Shown in pieces: positions 53,618 through 61,019 of a stretch of DNA of 61,330 bases. The stretch covers positions 1 to 61,330 of the forward strand of contig JAKZES010000031.1 in NCBI GenBank assembly GCA_022548915.1, in the 5' to 3' direction. This DNA comes from Verrucomicrobiaceae bacterium E54. GTDB taxonomy: Bacteria > Verrucomicrobiota > Verrucomicrobiia > Verrucomicrobiales > Akkermansiaceae. Made by a program: the position numbers and the translations under genes. The notes under the pieces are model-generated. The model saw nothing but the letters and a program-made list of their open reading frames with translations, searched no databases and was not told the origin of the DNA. Numbering within the stretch: position 1 is the stretch's first letter; each line of letters begins with the position of its first letter.

Positions 53618-53851
53618 ATGAATCCATCAACGCAACTAGTCGGGGCCGCTGAGTGCATCGCGGCCGTCTTCCCAAGCGAGAATTCCCGTCCCGCGCTTCG
53701 CACGTTTCGAACGTGGCAGGCGAGGGGCTGGATTCCGTTCCACCGCATCGGGCGGCGGACCTTCTTTGATCCCGAGGACGTGCGGCGTGCCTTGGATCGT
53801 CGCTTCCGTGTCCAGCCGATTCCCGCCCACAACTTCACCCCCAACCAGTAA
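53618..53851 (+). CDS. Small HTH protein (excisionase-like)
   Basis: A 77-residue protein with a MerR/excisionase-like winged helix: LVGAAECIAAVFPSENSRP, then TFRTWQARGWIPFHRIGRR and TFFDPEDVRRALDRRF. The pattern of a recognition helix followed by R-IG-R-FF-VR is typical of DNA-binding domains near integrases. It may act as a recombination directionality factor or repressor. The start is ATG 53618. Confidence 0.75.
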   Translation: MNPSTQLVGAAECIAAVFPSENSRPALRTFRTWQARGWIPFHRIGRRTFFDPEDVRRALDRRFRVQPIPAHNFTPNQ

Positions 53852-53961
53852 AACCGAAAACCCCGCCGGGTCAGGACGAGGGCTTTCGGAATCATGCTTA
53901 GGACGCCTGAGGAGGATACCCGTTCACCCCGGCAAATCAACACCTAACCGACTGATTTGCC

Positions 53962-54264
53962 ATGAGCATAAACGCATTCGATCAATTCGCCCAAGGACGA
54001 GGCACCATCGTTGTCTCCGATTTCACCGCAGGCATCGCGGCACTCCTTGACCACTCAATCGACAAGTGCCATCGAAGCCAACTTGAAGGCATCCGCCCCC
54101 TGTTTGAGAGGCTGGCGAAGAAGCATCCCGAGGGGGTCCGGGCCTGCGACCTCACCCGCCGTGAATCAGACGCCCTTCTCAAGGGCATGGCCACCGCGTT
54201 TTGCCTCGCCGCAATCTACGGAGCCAGCATCGCCTCCGTCGAACCGGAAGGGGGTCTCCAATGA
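53962..54264 (+). CDS. Small helical protein upstream of primase
   Basis: A 100-residue soluble protein of unknown family (DFTAGIAALLDHSIDKC, LEGIRPLFERLAKKHPEG, ESDALLKGMATAFCLAAIYG). It overlaps the primase/ATPase gene by 4 bases (ATGA), so it probably belongs to the element's replication operon. The start is ATG 53962. No motif gives a function. Confidence 0.65.
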   Translation: MSINAFDQFAQGRGTIVVSDFTAGIAALLDHSIDKCHRSQLEGIRPLFERLAKKHPEGVRACDLTRRESDALLKGMATAFCLAAIYGASIASVEPEGGLQ

Positions 54265-56339
54265 TCGCACCAGCCACCCAATCCGCTCCGCAAGTGTCCG
54301 AGGACAATGCTCCGGCGTCGCCTCTTCTGTCCCTGTTTCCGAAAGCAACGGCAACCGAGCAAACGGAAAGCATCACCCTCGAAGAACTCTTCCGCCGCAT
54401 CCGGGAAGGGGATTGGCGTTCGGAGGTCAACGCATGCCGGAAGCATCTCCGAAAAGGAACGGAGGCAGGGCTGAGGGCCTACCAGGAAGCCAAGAAGACA
54501 CTCCCCGCAGTAATCTCAACTGGCACGGTCAAGACTCGCAGGAGAAGCGTCAGCGACGAAGAACGGGGCGCTGTTCACTCCGGCTACATCTGTCTCGACT
54601 TCGACGGCAAGGACAACCCCGACCACACACTCGACGACCTCCGCCGAATCGTCTTGGCGGCGGACTTCGTGCAAGGCGTGTTCGCCTCCCCTTCCGGTGA
54701 CGGTCTGAAGGCGTTTGTCAGGGTTCCGGCGGACTTCGACCAGCACCTCGGATGCTGGGAAGCCGCCCGCCAGCACTTCGCCGCCTGCGGGCTCACATTG
54801 GACGAGAACACGGCGGACCCGTTCCGGTTCTGCTTTGTCTCCTACGATCCCGATGCCAAGTGGAAGGCGTCCGCCAAGGAGTTGGAGCCCGTTGCCGTCC
54901 CCGAGAAGCTGAAACGCGAGCGGACCCCAAGCAACGGCACGGAAGACCCCGCGCACGTCCGCAAGGTCTTGCAGCAACTCGTGGACAAGATCGGCCCTGA
55001 CCAGAAGCGCCGCAAGTGGCTCCACATCCTCGGAGCGACCCGGGACGGGGTCGGCTTCGACCTCGGCAACGCGTTGGTCGATGAGTTCTTCCCGGCGGTG
55101 AAACCCGACCATGATAACGCGGGCGATCCTCCCGATACTCTCGATGCAACGTGGGGCTCACTCCACGGACTCGGCGTGGATCCCGACGATCCGGCTAAGA
55201 TGTTCGACGCGTTGCCGGACCTGTCCGACCCGCCCGACCTTTTCAGGGTTGCCGCTGAGAAATCGGAACCCGTGCAGACTCGACGATCACTTGCCGACTA
55301 TCGGGTCGATCATTCCGCCACCCTCTCGCTTTCCTCCGAGCAGATCGATGCACTCCGCCCCCCCTACGTGATCGACGGTTTTCTCAGGCAAGCGGAAGTG
55401 GCCATGGTCGGAGCCGAGTCGAAAAGCCGCAAATCGTGGCTTGTCCAGGATGCTGGCTTCTCTCTGGCAACAGGGACTCCTTGGCTCGCCGCCGCCGATG
55501 GCATGGGGGGATTCGCCACCAACAAGGCGAAGGTGCATATCTTCGACTTGGAGCTGAACGACTCGGAGGTGAAATACCGCTTCGCCAAGGCCCGGGCGCA
55601 CCGTTTCGCGGAGTCGCCAGTACTGGCGAAGTGTGCCACCGACAACGTCCGGGCATACTCCCTCGACGGCTTGACCGGGGATGAGATCCGCAGGCTTCTT
55701 GCGGAGCTGAAGGCGACGGTCTCCCCCGGGGATCTTGTCATCATCGATTGCCTCTATCGCCTTGTGCCCGACGGCAACGAGACGGAGAAAGTCGCGGACA
55801 TCCTCGGCGTCGCGAAACGCTTCGCGAAGGAAACGAACGCGGGCGTTATCGTGGTCGATCACTTCCGCAAGGCGGGTGACGACAAGGCGCGGAACCGCTT
55901 CGTGGGAACATTCGTGAAGCAGGCGAGCGCAAGCACCCTCGTTGCCATCGAGGTAACGAAGGAGGATGTCCTCGTCCTCAACATCGATGCACGGACGTTC
56001 TACGGGGTCAACCGGGTGCATGCACGATTCAACCCGGAGACCTACGCCTTCGACTCCATCCCCGAGGCGGAGCTTGAGCGCCAACGGCGGGAGAGGGCTT
56101 TCGAGGAGGAAGAGGGATGGTTGGAAGGGATACGACAGCTTGCGGAACGTGGAGCGTTCACTACCGCCGATGCCGGGGCCTTGTGGAACGTGAAGCGGCA
56201 AAGCGCCCTGCCGCGTCTCGAAAAGCTCGTGAAGCGGGGATGGCTTCACAAAGACGCCCCCGGACCGGGCAAAACCACGAAATGGAACCTCAAGCCCGAA
56301 GGTCGGGGGGGGTTCGATGGGGACTTTGCCGAGGTCTAG
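54261..56339 (+). CDS. VirE_N-type primase / RepA-like ATPase
   Basis: A 692-residue replication protein. Residues about 60-230 match the BT4734/VirE_N primase-like domain (SGYICLDFDGKDNPD, FASPSGDGLKAFVRVP, DPFRFCFVSYDPDA). Residues about 240-300 look like a PriCT-type helical domain. Residues about 350-560 form a RecA/RepA-like ATPase: Walker A variant GAESKSRKSW, Walker B LVIIDCLYRL, then VIVVDHFRK. A C-terminal winged helix follows (TTADAGALWNVKRQSALPRLE). It likely initiates or unwinds at the iteron-like region immediately downstream. The start is ATG 54261. Confidence 0.85.
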   Translation: MIAPATQSAPQVSEDNAPASPLLSLFPKATATEQTESITLEELFRRIREGDWRSEVNACRKHLRKGTEAGLRAYQEAKKTLPAVISTGTVKTRRRSVSDEERGAVHSGYICLDFDGKDNPDHTLDDLRRIVLAADFVQGVFASPSGDGLKAFVRVPADFDQHLGCWEAARQHFAACGLTLDENTADPFRFCFVSYDPDAKWKASAKELEPVAVPEKLKRERTPSNGTEDPAHVRKVLQQLVDKIGPDQKRRKWLHILGATRDGVGFDLGNALVDEFFPAVKPDHDNAGDPPDTLDATWGSLHGLGVDPDDPAKMFDALPDLSDPPDLFRVAAEKSEPVQTRRSLADYRVDHSATLSLSSEQIDALRPPYVIDGFLRQAEVAMVGAESKSRKSWLVQDAGFSLATGTPWLAAADGMGGFATNKAKVHIFDLELNDSEVKYRFAKARAHRFAESPVLAKCATDNVRAYSLDGLTGDEIRRLLAELKATVSPGDLVIIDCLYRLVPDGNETEKVADILGVAKRFAKETNAGVIVVDHFRKAGDDKARNRFVGTFVKQASASTLVAIEVTKEDVLVLNIDARTFYGVNRVHARFNPETYAFDSIPEAELERQRRERAFEEEEGWLEGIRQLAERGAFTTADAGALWNVKRQSALPRLEKLVKRGWLHKDAPGPGKTTKWNLKPEGRGGFDGDFAEV

Positions 56340-56541
56340 CCTGCACCTCGCCTGCACCTTCCCCGGGAAATCCTTGATTCTAAAGGGAAAAGGGAGGGTG
56401 CAGGCCGCCTGCACGTTGATTGCAAGCGGATGGAAGGGATGCGTGCATGCGGGGGGCGTTTCAGCGCCCCCGCTTGCACCTTCCCGTAAGGGTGCAGGTG
56501 ACAGTTTACCCTATAGGGCAGCAGGTTTGCCTGCACCTTCC
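56340..56541. other. Iteron-like cluster, candidate replication origin
   Basis: Seven copies of a CCTGCACCTT-like motif in both orientations: 56340-56349, 56351-56360, 56395-56404 (inverted), 56408-56417, 56473-56482, 56488-56498 (inverted) and 56530-56541. Between them are perfect palindromes at 56399-56415, 56452-56471 (GGGGGCG stem) and 56509-56518 (CCCTATAGGG). The cluster begins at the primase/ATPase stop codon. No gene is present. Confidence 0.6.
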
Positions 56542-56570
56542 TCGGAGGACAAAGCCCCCCCTGTGCCCCC

Positions 56571-56792
56571 TCAACCTTCCGACTCCCTCAGCGCCGCCCG
56601 CAACACCTCCACGACCCTCCCGTGAAGCCCCGGCTCCTTGCTGCCCCTCGACCCGGCGACGTTCAGGCACTTGACCCCGTGCGCCTCGACAAAGGCCCTC
56701 AGCGCCTCCTGAGCGTCCCTGTCGGTCATCCCGTCGAGTCGCAGGTGCAGCCACGGGCGACCGTGCTTGGCGGCGAACTCCGCCGTTCGCTT
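56571..56792 (-). pseudogene. Truncated YpsA/putative molybdenum-carrier-like gene
   Basis: A frame of 73 codons that has no usable start. It reads RTAEFAAKHGRPWLHLRL, AQEALRAFVEAHGVKCLNVA and GSRGSKEPGLHGRVVEVL, ending at a stop at 56571. This is the C-terminal half of the YpsA-like putative molybdenum carrier family (normally about 150-160 residues). The N-terminal half is absent. The break at 56793 lies five bases from the stop of the next gene, at the edge of a lower-GC cassette. Confidence 0.7.
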
Positions 56793-56797
56793 TCACA

Positions 56798-57526
56798 TTA
56801 TGTGGGGTACGGAACGTCCACGCAAATGGTCCCCTTCGCCGGATGCGGCCCGACTCTAAGTAAAATCAAAAACAATACCCCAGCGACACGCTTGGTAGCA
56901 AAATAGATCCTCGCCGCATCCTCAGGAGTCGTTTTATCACCCTCTTTTAAGTGCCATCTTGCAGAACCCTCTACAACCACCGCTCCTTTGTTATCCTTAA
57001 CCCGATATGAGAAAATAACCACGCCATTGTTCGCGAAGGTAAGATTTCTGCTTTCAAAATAGGAATCCATACCCTGCTGCGCCACCGAAAGATCTTTCAC
57101 ATAGTCGATCAAGGCAGAGGTTGCTTCCATAACAAACCGCCATCTCCCCTTGGTGATTTCATCCGCGAATCGATCCCAATCCTGCGCGAAAAGCACCCCA
57201 CCCAATCCATTCTCGCTAAATCTTTTCAGCGAGACACTTGGCAATGGCGCATCTTGGCTAGCAGGTTCTGACCGCTCAATTTCAGCTATTGCTGCACCGA
57301 CGGTCTCGAATGAAAGTATCGAAACACCGTGGTCTTGTAGCTTCTTCCGGTATTTCTTTCGAACGGAAACACAGTACACTACTTCTGCCGCTGAAAGCAG
57401 TTCCGATTGACCACTATCGGGTTCCTTACCGTTTACAATCTCAAGCCTAACGTCGCCGACAGGAAGCTTTGCTATCGCAGTGCCAGCTTCCTTGGAACGC
57501 TTGTTATCGGCAAGAATATAGCGCAT
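56798..57526 (-). CDS. Unknown protein, partner of LOTUS protein
   Basis: A 242-residue soluble protein of no family I recognise. The N-terminal about 85 residues look like a small alpha/beta domain (MRYILADNKRSKEAG, AAEVVYCVSVRKKYRKKLQD, VSILSFETVGAAIAEIE). The C-terminal part is a mixed domain with GGVLFAQDWDRFADEITKGR and VAGVLFLILLRVGPHPAKG. Base composition is clearly lower in GC than the neighbours. It starts 12 bp after the LOTUS gene stop, on the same strand, as a two-gene operon. The start is ATG 57526. The function is unknown. Confidence 0.75.
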   Translation of the reverse strand: MRYILADNKRSKEAGTAIAKLPVGDVRLEIVNGKEPDSGQSELLSAAEVVYCVSVRKKYRKKLQDHGVSILSFETVGAAIAEIERSEPASQDAPLPSVSLKRFSENGLGGVLFAQDWDRFADEITKGRWRFVMEATSALIDYVKDLSVAQQGMDSYFESRNLTFANNGVVIFSYRVKDNKGAVVVEGSARWHLKEGDKTTPEDAARIYFATKRVAGVLFLILLRVGPHPAKGTICVDVPYPT

Positions 57527-57538
57527 TGCCCCTTCATG

Positions 57539-58423
57539 CTACTGGTTGCGAGAGGCATCAGCTATCGCATCAAAAACCTTACCAAGAGGCAACCTTAGCT
57601 CCCGAATCTCATCTTCCGAAAGCGTCGGAATGATACTGACGACGATGTCGCGAAGTCGGGGGAAATTGGACCTCTTGCTCTCGAACGAAGACGGCTTCCG
57701 TCTCGACTTGATTGGGAACGGTTGAATTTGAGAACTTGCTCGGACAGCGGCATCGCCAGCCAGACCCTGATCTCTCAAAGTTTCTTCAAACTTCGCGGCC
57801 AGCATCTCAACCCGATGCAGACTCCAATCTCGGTATATACTTCCGCCTTGGTCCTTGAGTAGAGTTGCCCATGAACGCCACCACCCATCCTTGGCATCGG
57901 CAACCAATGCCTCTAGCTCGGATCGCAATGATGCAGGTATTCCAGGACGCATCCGTAAGAACTGCTGAGCAGTCTCGACATGAAAGCCTGCACTCGCTGG
58001 CGTTATTGATACGCTACCATCGGGAATCGATGAGCGCTCCGTAGAGACACCCACTTCCCCTGTATTGCGATCCACGACCAGAAGACGCCCACATTCAGGG
58101 CTTGCCCAAACCCGCCAGAAAGACGTCTTCTCAGCAGTCGCTGGAGCAGGCTTAGGCGGTTGAGGAACCTCCTCACTTTGACCTTTCAGGCCGTAAACTG
58201 GATCGACTCCAGAATAGCCCACTATTGCCAACTCAGGAACGCACTCCTGAATGTAGTCCTTGAGCGAGCGGAAACCCAAAGTTTTGGGCGAAAATCCGGG
58301 AGAGGCTTGTCGGGCGACAGAGCCCAACTTGGCCCCTGCCAACGCTTGCTGTGCGCCCGAATCGCGAACGGCACATTTTAAGGCCTCGTTAACTGAAGGA
58401 TTGGACTGTGGAACTGTGGTCAT
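57539..58423 (-). CDS. LOTUS/OST-HTH domain protein
   Basis: A 294-residue protein. Residues about 25-80 match a LOTUS (OST-HTH) RNA-binding domain: LAGAKLGSVARQ, ASPGFSPKTLGFRSLKDYI, VPELAIVGYSGVDPVYGL. A Pro-rich linker and a second domain follow (SFWRVWASPECGRLLVVDR to DGWWRSWATLL), and a C-terminal helix pair (LSEDEIRELRLPLGKVFDAI). Bacterial LOTUS domains usually sit behind a NYN nuclease domain; none is present here. It may bind structured RNA and recruit the partner encoded 12 bp downstream. The start is ATG 58423. GC is lower than the neighbours. Confidence 0.78.
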   Translation of the reverse strand: MTTVPQSNPSVNEALKCAVRDSGAQQALAGAKLGSVARQASPGFSPKTLGFRSLKDYIQECVPELAIVGYSGVDPVYGLKGQSEEVPQPPKPAPATAEKTSFWRVWASPECGRLLVVDRNTGEVGVSTERSSIPDGSVSITPASAGFHVETAQQFLRMRPGIPASLRSELEALVADAKDGWWRSWATLLKDQGGSIYRDWSLHRVEMLAAKFEETLRDQGLAGDAAVRASSQIQPFPIKSRRKPSSFESKRSNFPRLRDIVVSIIPTLSEDEIRELRLPLGKVFDAIADASRNQ

Positions 58424-58685
58424 TGCTTGAAACTGTGCTACACGGCATCTTACGCTGTCCCGGTATCGAATTGATACGGGACAGTGCGTAAGACCGTGTC
58501 GTTTTCATTGCACAGGACAAGCCTAGATCACCATCAAAGGCAATCGCAGCACAGCCTATGGTGTTCGCCTGCCTGACCCGACAGGTTGAACAACTTCCCA
58601 GAGCAAATTGGGCCAATGACCTCCAGGAATCGGGATCAATGTAGTCACACGGAATAGGACTGTCAACACCTGAAATCCCGGTCAT
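58389..58685 (-). CDS. Possible Cys-rich small protein overlapping cassette leader
   Basis: A 98-codon frame from ATG 58685 that overlaps the TPR gene end by 23 bases and the LOTUS gene start by 35. It has several cysteines (CSTCRVRQANTIGC). It may be real, but it also covers the cassette promoter and hairpin, and codon use shows no bias. I regard it as doubtful. Confidence 0.2.
   Translation of the reverse strand: MTGISGVDSPIPCDYIDPDSWRSLAQFALGSCSTCRVRQANTIGCAAIAFDGDLGLSCAMKTTRSYALSRINSIPGQRKMPCSTVSSNDHSSTVQSFS
58441..58498 (-). promoter_or_regulatory. Large leader hairpin before LOTUS gene
   Basis: 58441-58467 and 58473-58498 are inverted copies over about 26 bases with three small bulges and a 5-base GAATT loop. 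The hairpin ends 18 bases before the LOTUS start codon and could control ribosome access or be a protein-binding RNA. Confidence 0.55.
58638..58666 (-). promoter_or_regulatory. Sigma-70-like promoter of the LOTUS cassette
   Basis: On the minus strand: TTGACA (58661-58666), 17 bases, TACATT (58638-58643). The predicted transcript would start near 58630 and carry a leader of about 200 bases including the hairpin 58441-58498. Confidence 0.5.
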
Positions 58686-59058
58686 CCTGCTGCCCTTTCT
58701 CCCCGAAAAGCGACCCCTCAAGCGCCGGATCGTCCAACATCGCCGCCCGAATGTCCGGCCAAGCGGATGCCGCCGCCGTGATAGAGTCCCTCGCCCCTTC
58801 CACCCGTCCGGCCCGGGCATGGAAGACGGCGAGAGCGTGATAGAAGCCCGCTGCCGATTCCCTGTCGGAGTCCTTCCCGTCACAGAGAACCCCGGCGAGG
58901 TGCTCGCCAATCTCCCACGCCCCGACACCAGGGCAGCACCGCAGGCGGACACGGAGCGCGGCGGGCGTGGCGCGCTCCTCGGCTGGGAGCGCCTCCAGAG
59001 CGTCCCACGCGTCTTGCCACAGCCCGAGGTCTGCGAGTCCTTCCGTTTCGCTCAGCAT
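58663..59058 (-). CDS. TPR-like helical protein
   Basis: A 131-residue soluble protein with TPR-like helix pairs (LADLGLWQDAWDALEALPAEER, ESAAGFYHALAVFHARAG, RVEGARDSITAAASAWPDIR given as separate helices). It looks like a small tetratricopeptide adaptor. The tail is charged. The start is ATG 59058, divergent from the DUF2188-like gene. GC is high, unlike the LOTUS cassette next to it, so the two have different histories. Confidence 0.7.
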   Translation of the reverse strand: MLSETEGLADLGLWQDAWDALEALPAEERATPAALRVRLRCCPGVGAWEIGEHLAGVLCDGKDSDRESAAGFYHALAVFHARAGRVEGARDSITAAASAWPDIRAAMLDDPALEGSLFGEKGQQDDRDFRC

Positions 59059-59115
59059 GCCGGAGGATTAAATCCACGGCTCGCCTTGGCAACGGACATC
59101 CGCCACCCTCCCACC

Positions 59116-59376
59116 GTGAACCGCTTTGAGATCCACCCACGCCCCACCGGAGACGGTGTGAACCTGTCAGGCGAGACGCTGGGCGGGGCTGCTGGCTGTC
59201 ACTGGTTCCGCTCCGTCCGTAGCGCGGCAGAATACGCCCTTCACCGCGCTGGGATGCTGGCCGAGGACTCCAAGCTGATCGTCCACCGACCCGACGGCAC
59301 GACAGAGGAGCGCGTGATGCACGGCAACGGAGCGCCGGGCCTCGCCATGAACACCGCGTCCGCTTCATGTTTCTGA
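59116..59376 (+). CDS. DUF2188-like small protein
   Basis: An 86-residue protein starting at GTG 59116. The middle and end (FRSVRSAAEYALHRAGML, DSKLIVHRPDGTTEERVM) fit the DUF2188 plan, a short sheet-helix-sheet protein of unknown role. It overlaps the HNH lipoprotein gene by 10 bases in another frame, so co-expression is likely. The assignment is tentative. Confidence 0.6.
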   Translation: MNRFEIHPRPTGDGVNLSGETLGGAAGCHWFRSVRSAAEYALHRAGMLAEDSKLIVHRPDGTTEERVMHGNGAPGLAMNTASASCF

Positions 59377-60077
59377 GGCGTCACACGGCGCTTGTGGCGC
59401 TCCTGCTGGCGCTCGTGGCGTGTGACCGGAGCACCGCGCCTCCCGCTCCCTCCAAGCCCGCCAGCGAGCCACAGGAGACCGCCCGCCAACCGGAGCGCCC
59501 CGCCACCCCTCCCGAGGCTACCAAGCCCGCCCCTGTCCCGTTCGAGATCGTAGGAGAGGTCACGGGCCTGATCGACCCGGTCCGCCTCGACGGACTCCAG
59601 GGCAAGCGAGCCGCCAACCGCTCCTTGCGCCGTGTCTGCTTCGTTCTTGAGTCCGCCCGCCGCGATGGACACGACCCCGCCGCCGTCATCGACCAGTCAC
59701 AGGAGGCGCTCAACATCGCCGGGACAGCCCGTGCCGATGCCGTGAAAGCCTCCCTCCTGCGGAACCTCGACATTCTCGGCAAGCTCGGATGCCTCGAACC
59801 CGCTGGCATGGCCAAGCTCGAAACGAGCAACGCCCCCACGATCACACGCGGACCCTATGCGGGCGACATCGCCAGCGTGGATCACATCATCCCCCGGAGC
59901 GTCTGCGAGGAACTCGATGAACGGCTCTACAACCTCGAATTCATGCCCTCCCGAATGAATAGCGGCAAAGGGAACCGGGTGACACAGCGGCAGGTCCAGC
60001 TTGCGGAGCGCTGGCACGCGGCGGGACTGGTGAGCGGCGAAGGTTTGCGGGCTGTGAAGACGGCGCGGGCGGACTGA
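59367..60077 (+). CDS. HNH-endonuclease-like lipoprotein
   Basis: A 236-residue predicted lipoprotein: signal HTALVALLLALVAC with lipobox Cys 19, a Pro/Glu-rich linker to about residue 60, a helical region, and a C-terminal HNH-type nuclease motif (about 168-215). The motif includes VDHIIPRSVCEEL, LYNLEFMPSRMNSGKGNR; the last position is Asn instead of His (HNN type). A nuclease exported to the envelope could attack incoming DNA or act after release. The start is ATG 59367. The lipidation and nuclease calls are predictions. Confidence 0.78.
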   Translation: MFLRRHTALVALLLALVACDRSTAPPAPSKPASEPQETARQPERPATPPEATKPAPVPFEIVGEVTGLIDPVRLDGLQGKRAANRSLRRVCFVLESARRDGHDPAAVIDQSQEALNIAGTARADAVKASLLRNLDILGKLGCLEPAGMAKLETSNAPTITRGPYAGDIASVDHIIPRSVCEELDERLYNLEFMPSRMNSGKGNRVTQRQVQLAERWHAAGLVSGEGLRAVKTARAD

Positions 60078-60091
60078 GCACTTCTGCTCGG

Positions 60092-60610
60092 TTACTTGGT
60101 CGTCATCTTGAAAACTATCCCGTAGCCCGTCCGAAACTTCTCGTGCTGCAACTCAATCACGTAGGTTTCCCCTTCGATTTTCCGTCCCTCTGTCGGATCA
60201 AACTTGGCGAAGACCTCGGCGGATCGATCCACGTTCCACGCTTGCAAGAGACCCTCGATCACTTGGCGGAACTTCTTCAAAGTTGCCGTTGCTCCCTCCG
60301 CGTTGAAGCAATTCGCAGTCACTTTCACCGATTCAATCGATTCCTCGCCTGAAGAAGAGAAGAGGCACGTCACGTCATTGTCGATGTCTCCAACCTTAGT
60401 CAGCCCTCCTTTGTGAGTCGTGACCTCCGTCTGGCTGGTCCATCCAAGCCCGAGGTCTCTCCAAGTCGGTTGCGGCCCTGCAAGCGGCTTGAGCCCGTAT
60501 TTCAGGGGAAGCTCGATGCACTCTTTCGGCTTACGAAACGGAGCAAAGGCAACCTCGGCACAGGCGGTTGAACAACACGCGGCGAGGATCAAGAGGGAGA
60601 CGAGTTTCAC
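60092..60610 (-). CDS. Small exported protein, unknown function
   Basis: A 172-residue protein with a signal peptide (KLVSLLILAACCSTACA; cleavage or lipidation at the final Cys is possible). The mature part has FAPFRKPKECIELPLKYGL, VTCLFSSSGEESIESVKV and YVIELQHEKFRTGYGIVF. No family is recognised. The start is GTG 60610; a longer frame from 60676 adds a non-signal N-terminus. It converges with the HNH lipoprotein gene, 14 bp apart. Confidence 0.6.
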   Translation of the reverse strand: MKLVSLLILAACCSTACAEVAFAPFRKPKECIELPLKYGLKPLAGPQPTWRDLGLGWTSQTEVTTHKGGLTKVGDIDNDVTCLFSSSGEESIESVKVTANCFNAEGATATLKKFRQVIEGLLQAWNVDRSAEVFAKFDPTEGRKIEGETYVIELQHEKFRTGYGIVFKMTTK

Positions 60611-60717
60611 GGCGACAACTTGAGAAAGCCCGATGGAAGCCACAAGCAAAGAACCGAAGCACGGCAACGCCAGCACGACCCGGGCCTCGGTACCCTCGCA
60701 AGCTCAGGTGCCTTGTT

Positions 60718-60735
60718 GACGCTGCAAGCAGCGTC
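60718..60735. terminator. Perfect hairpin between two minus-strand genes
   Basis: GACGCTGC and GCAGCGTC form an 8-bp stem with a 2-base loop, 30 bases downstream of the small membrane protein gene. It lacks a T tract, so termination is only possible. Confidence 0.4.
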
Positions 60736-60764
60736 CGCTGCCGCCCCAAGCGGAACAAATTCGC

Positions 60765-61019
60765 TCAGCGCTGCGGCTCGTTTTCGCGCGGGAGTGCGAG
60801 GTACACAGCACTGCCAATAACGCCGAGAACGACAATTAACACGATGCCGATAATGCGATTAGAATCCGAAAGCATCCGGTTCCGAATGCAGTGGATCAGC
60901 GACCACACCCAAAGACCAACCAAACCAAGCATCAGAAAAATGATGATCCACTCCGGTCCCTGCGGCCCTCCGAATCCAAGAAACTGCAACGCATTCACAC
61001 GGCCATTTGTATCGGACAA
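60765..61019 (-). CDS. Small two-helix membrane protein (PLDc_N-like)
   Basis: An 84-residue protein with two membrane helices (EWIIIFLMLGLVGLWVWSLI and IIGIVLIVVLGVIGSAVYLAL, given without flanks) and the pattern W..IHCIRN between them, as in small phospholipase-D-N-like membrane proteins. The start is TTG 61019, or GTG 60998. It may be a small immunity- or holin-like cargo protein, but that is speculation. Confidence 0.6.
   Translation of the reverse strand: MSDTNGRVNALQFLGFGGPQGPEWIIIFLMLGLVGLWVWSLIHCIRNRMLSDSNRIIGIVLIVVLGVIGSAVYLALPRENEPQR

Noticed and set aside
56506-56796. A 96-codon minus-strand frame with start codon
   Set aside because: It is low-complexity; the neighbouring frame of the same strand carries the YpsA-like sequence, so the real coding frame is the start-less one at 56571-56792.
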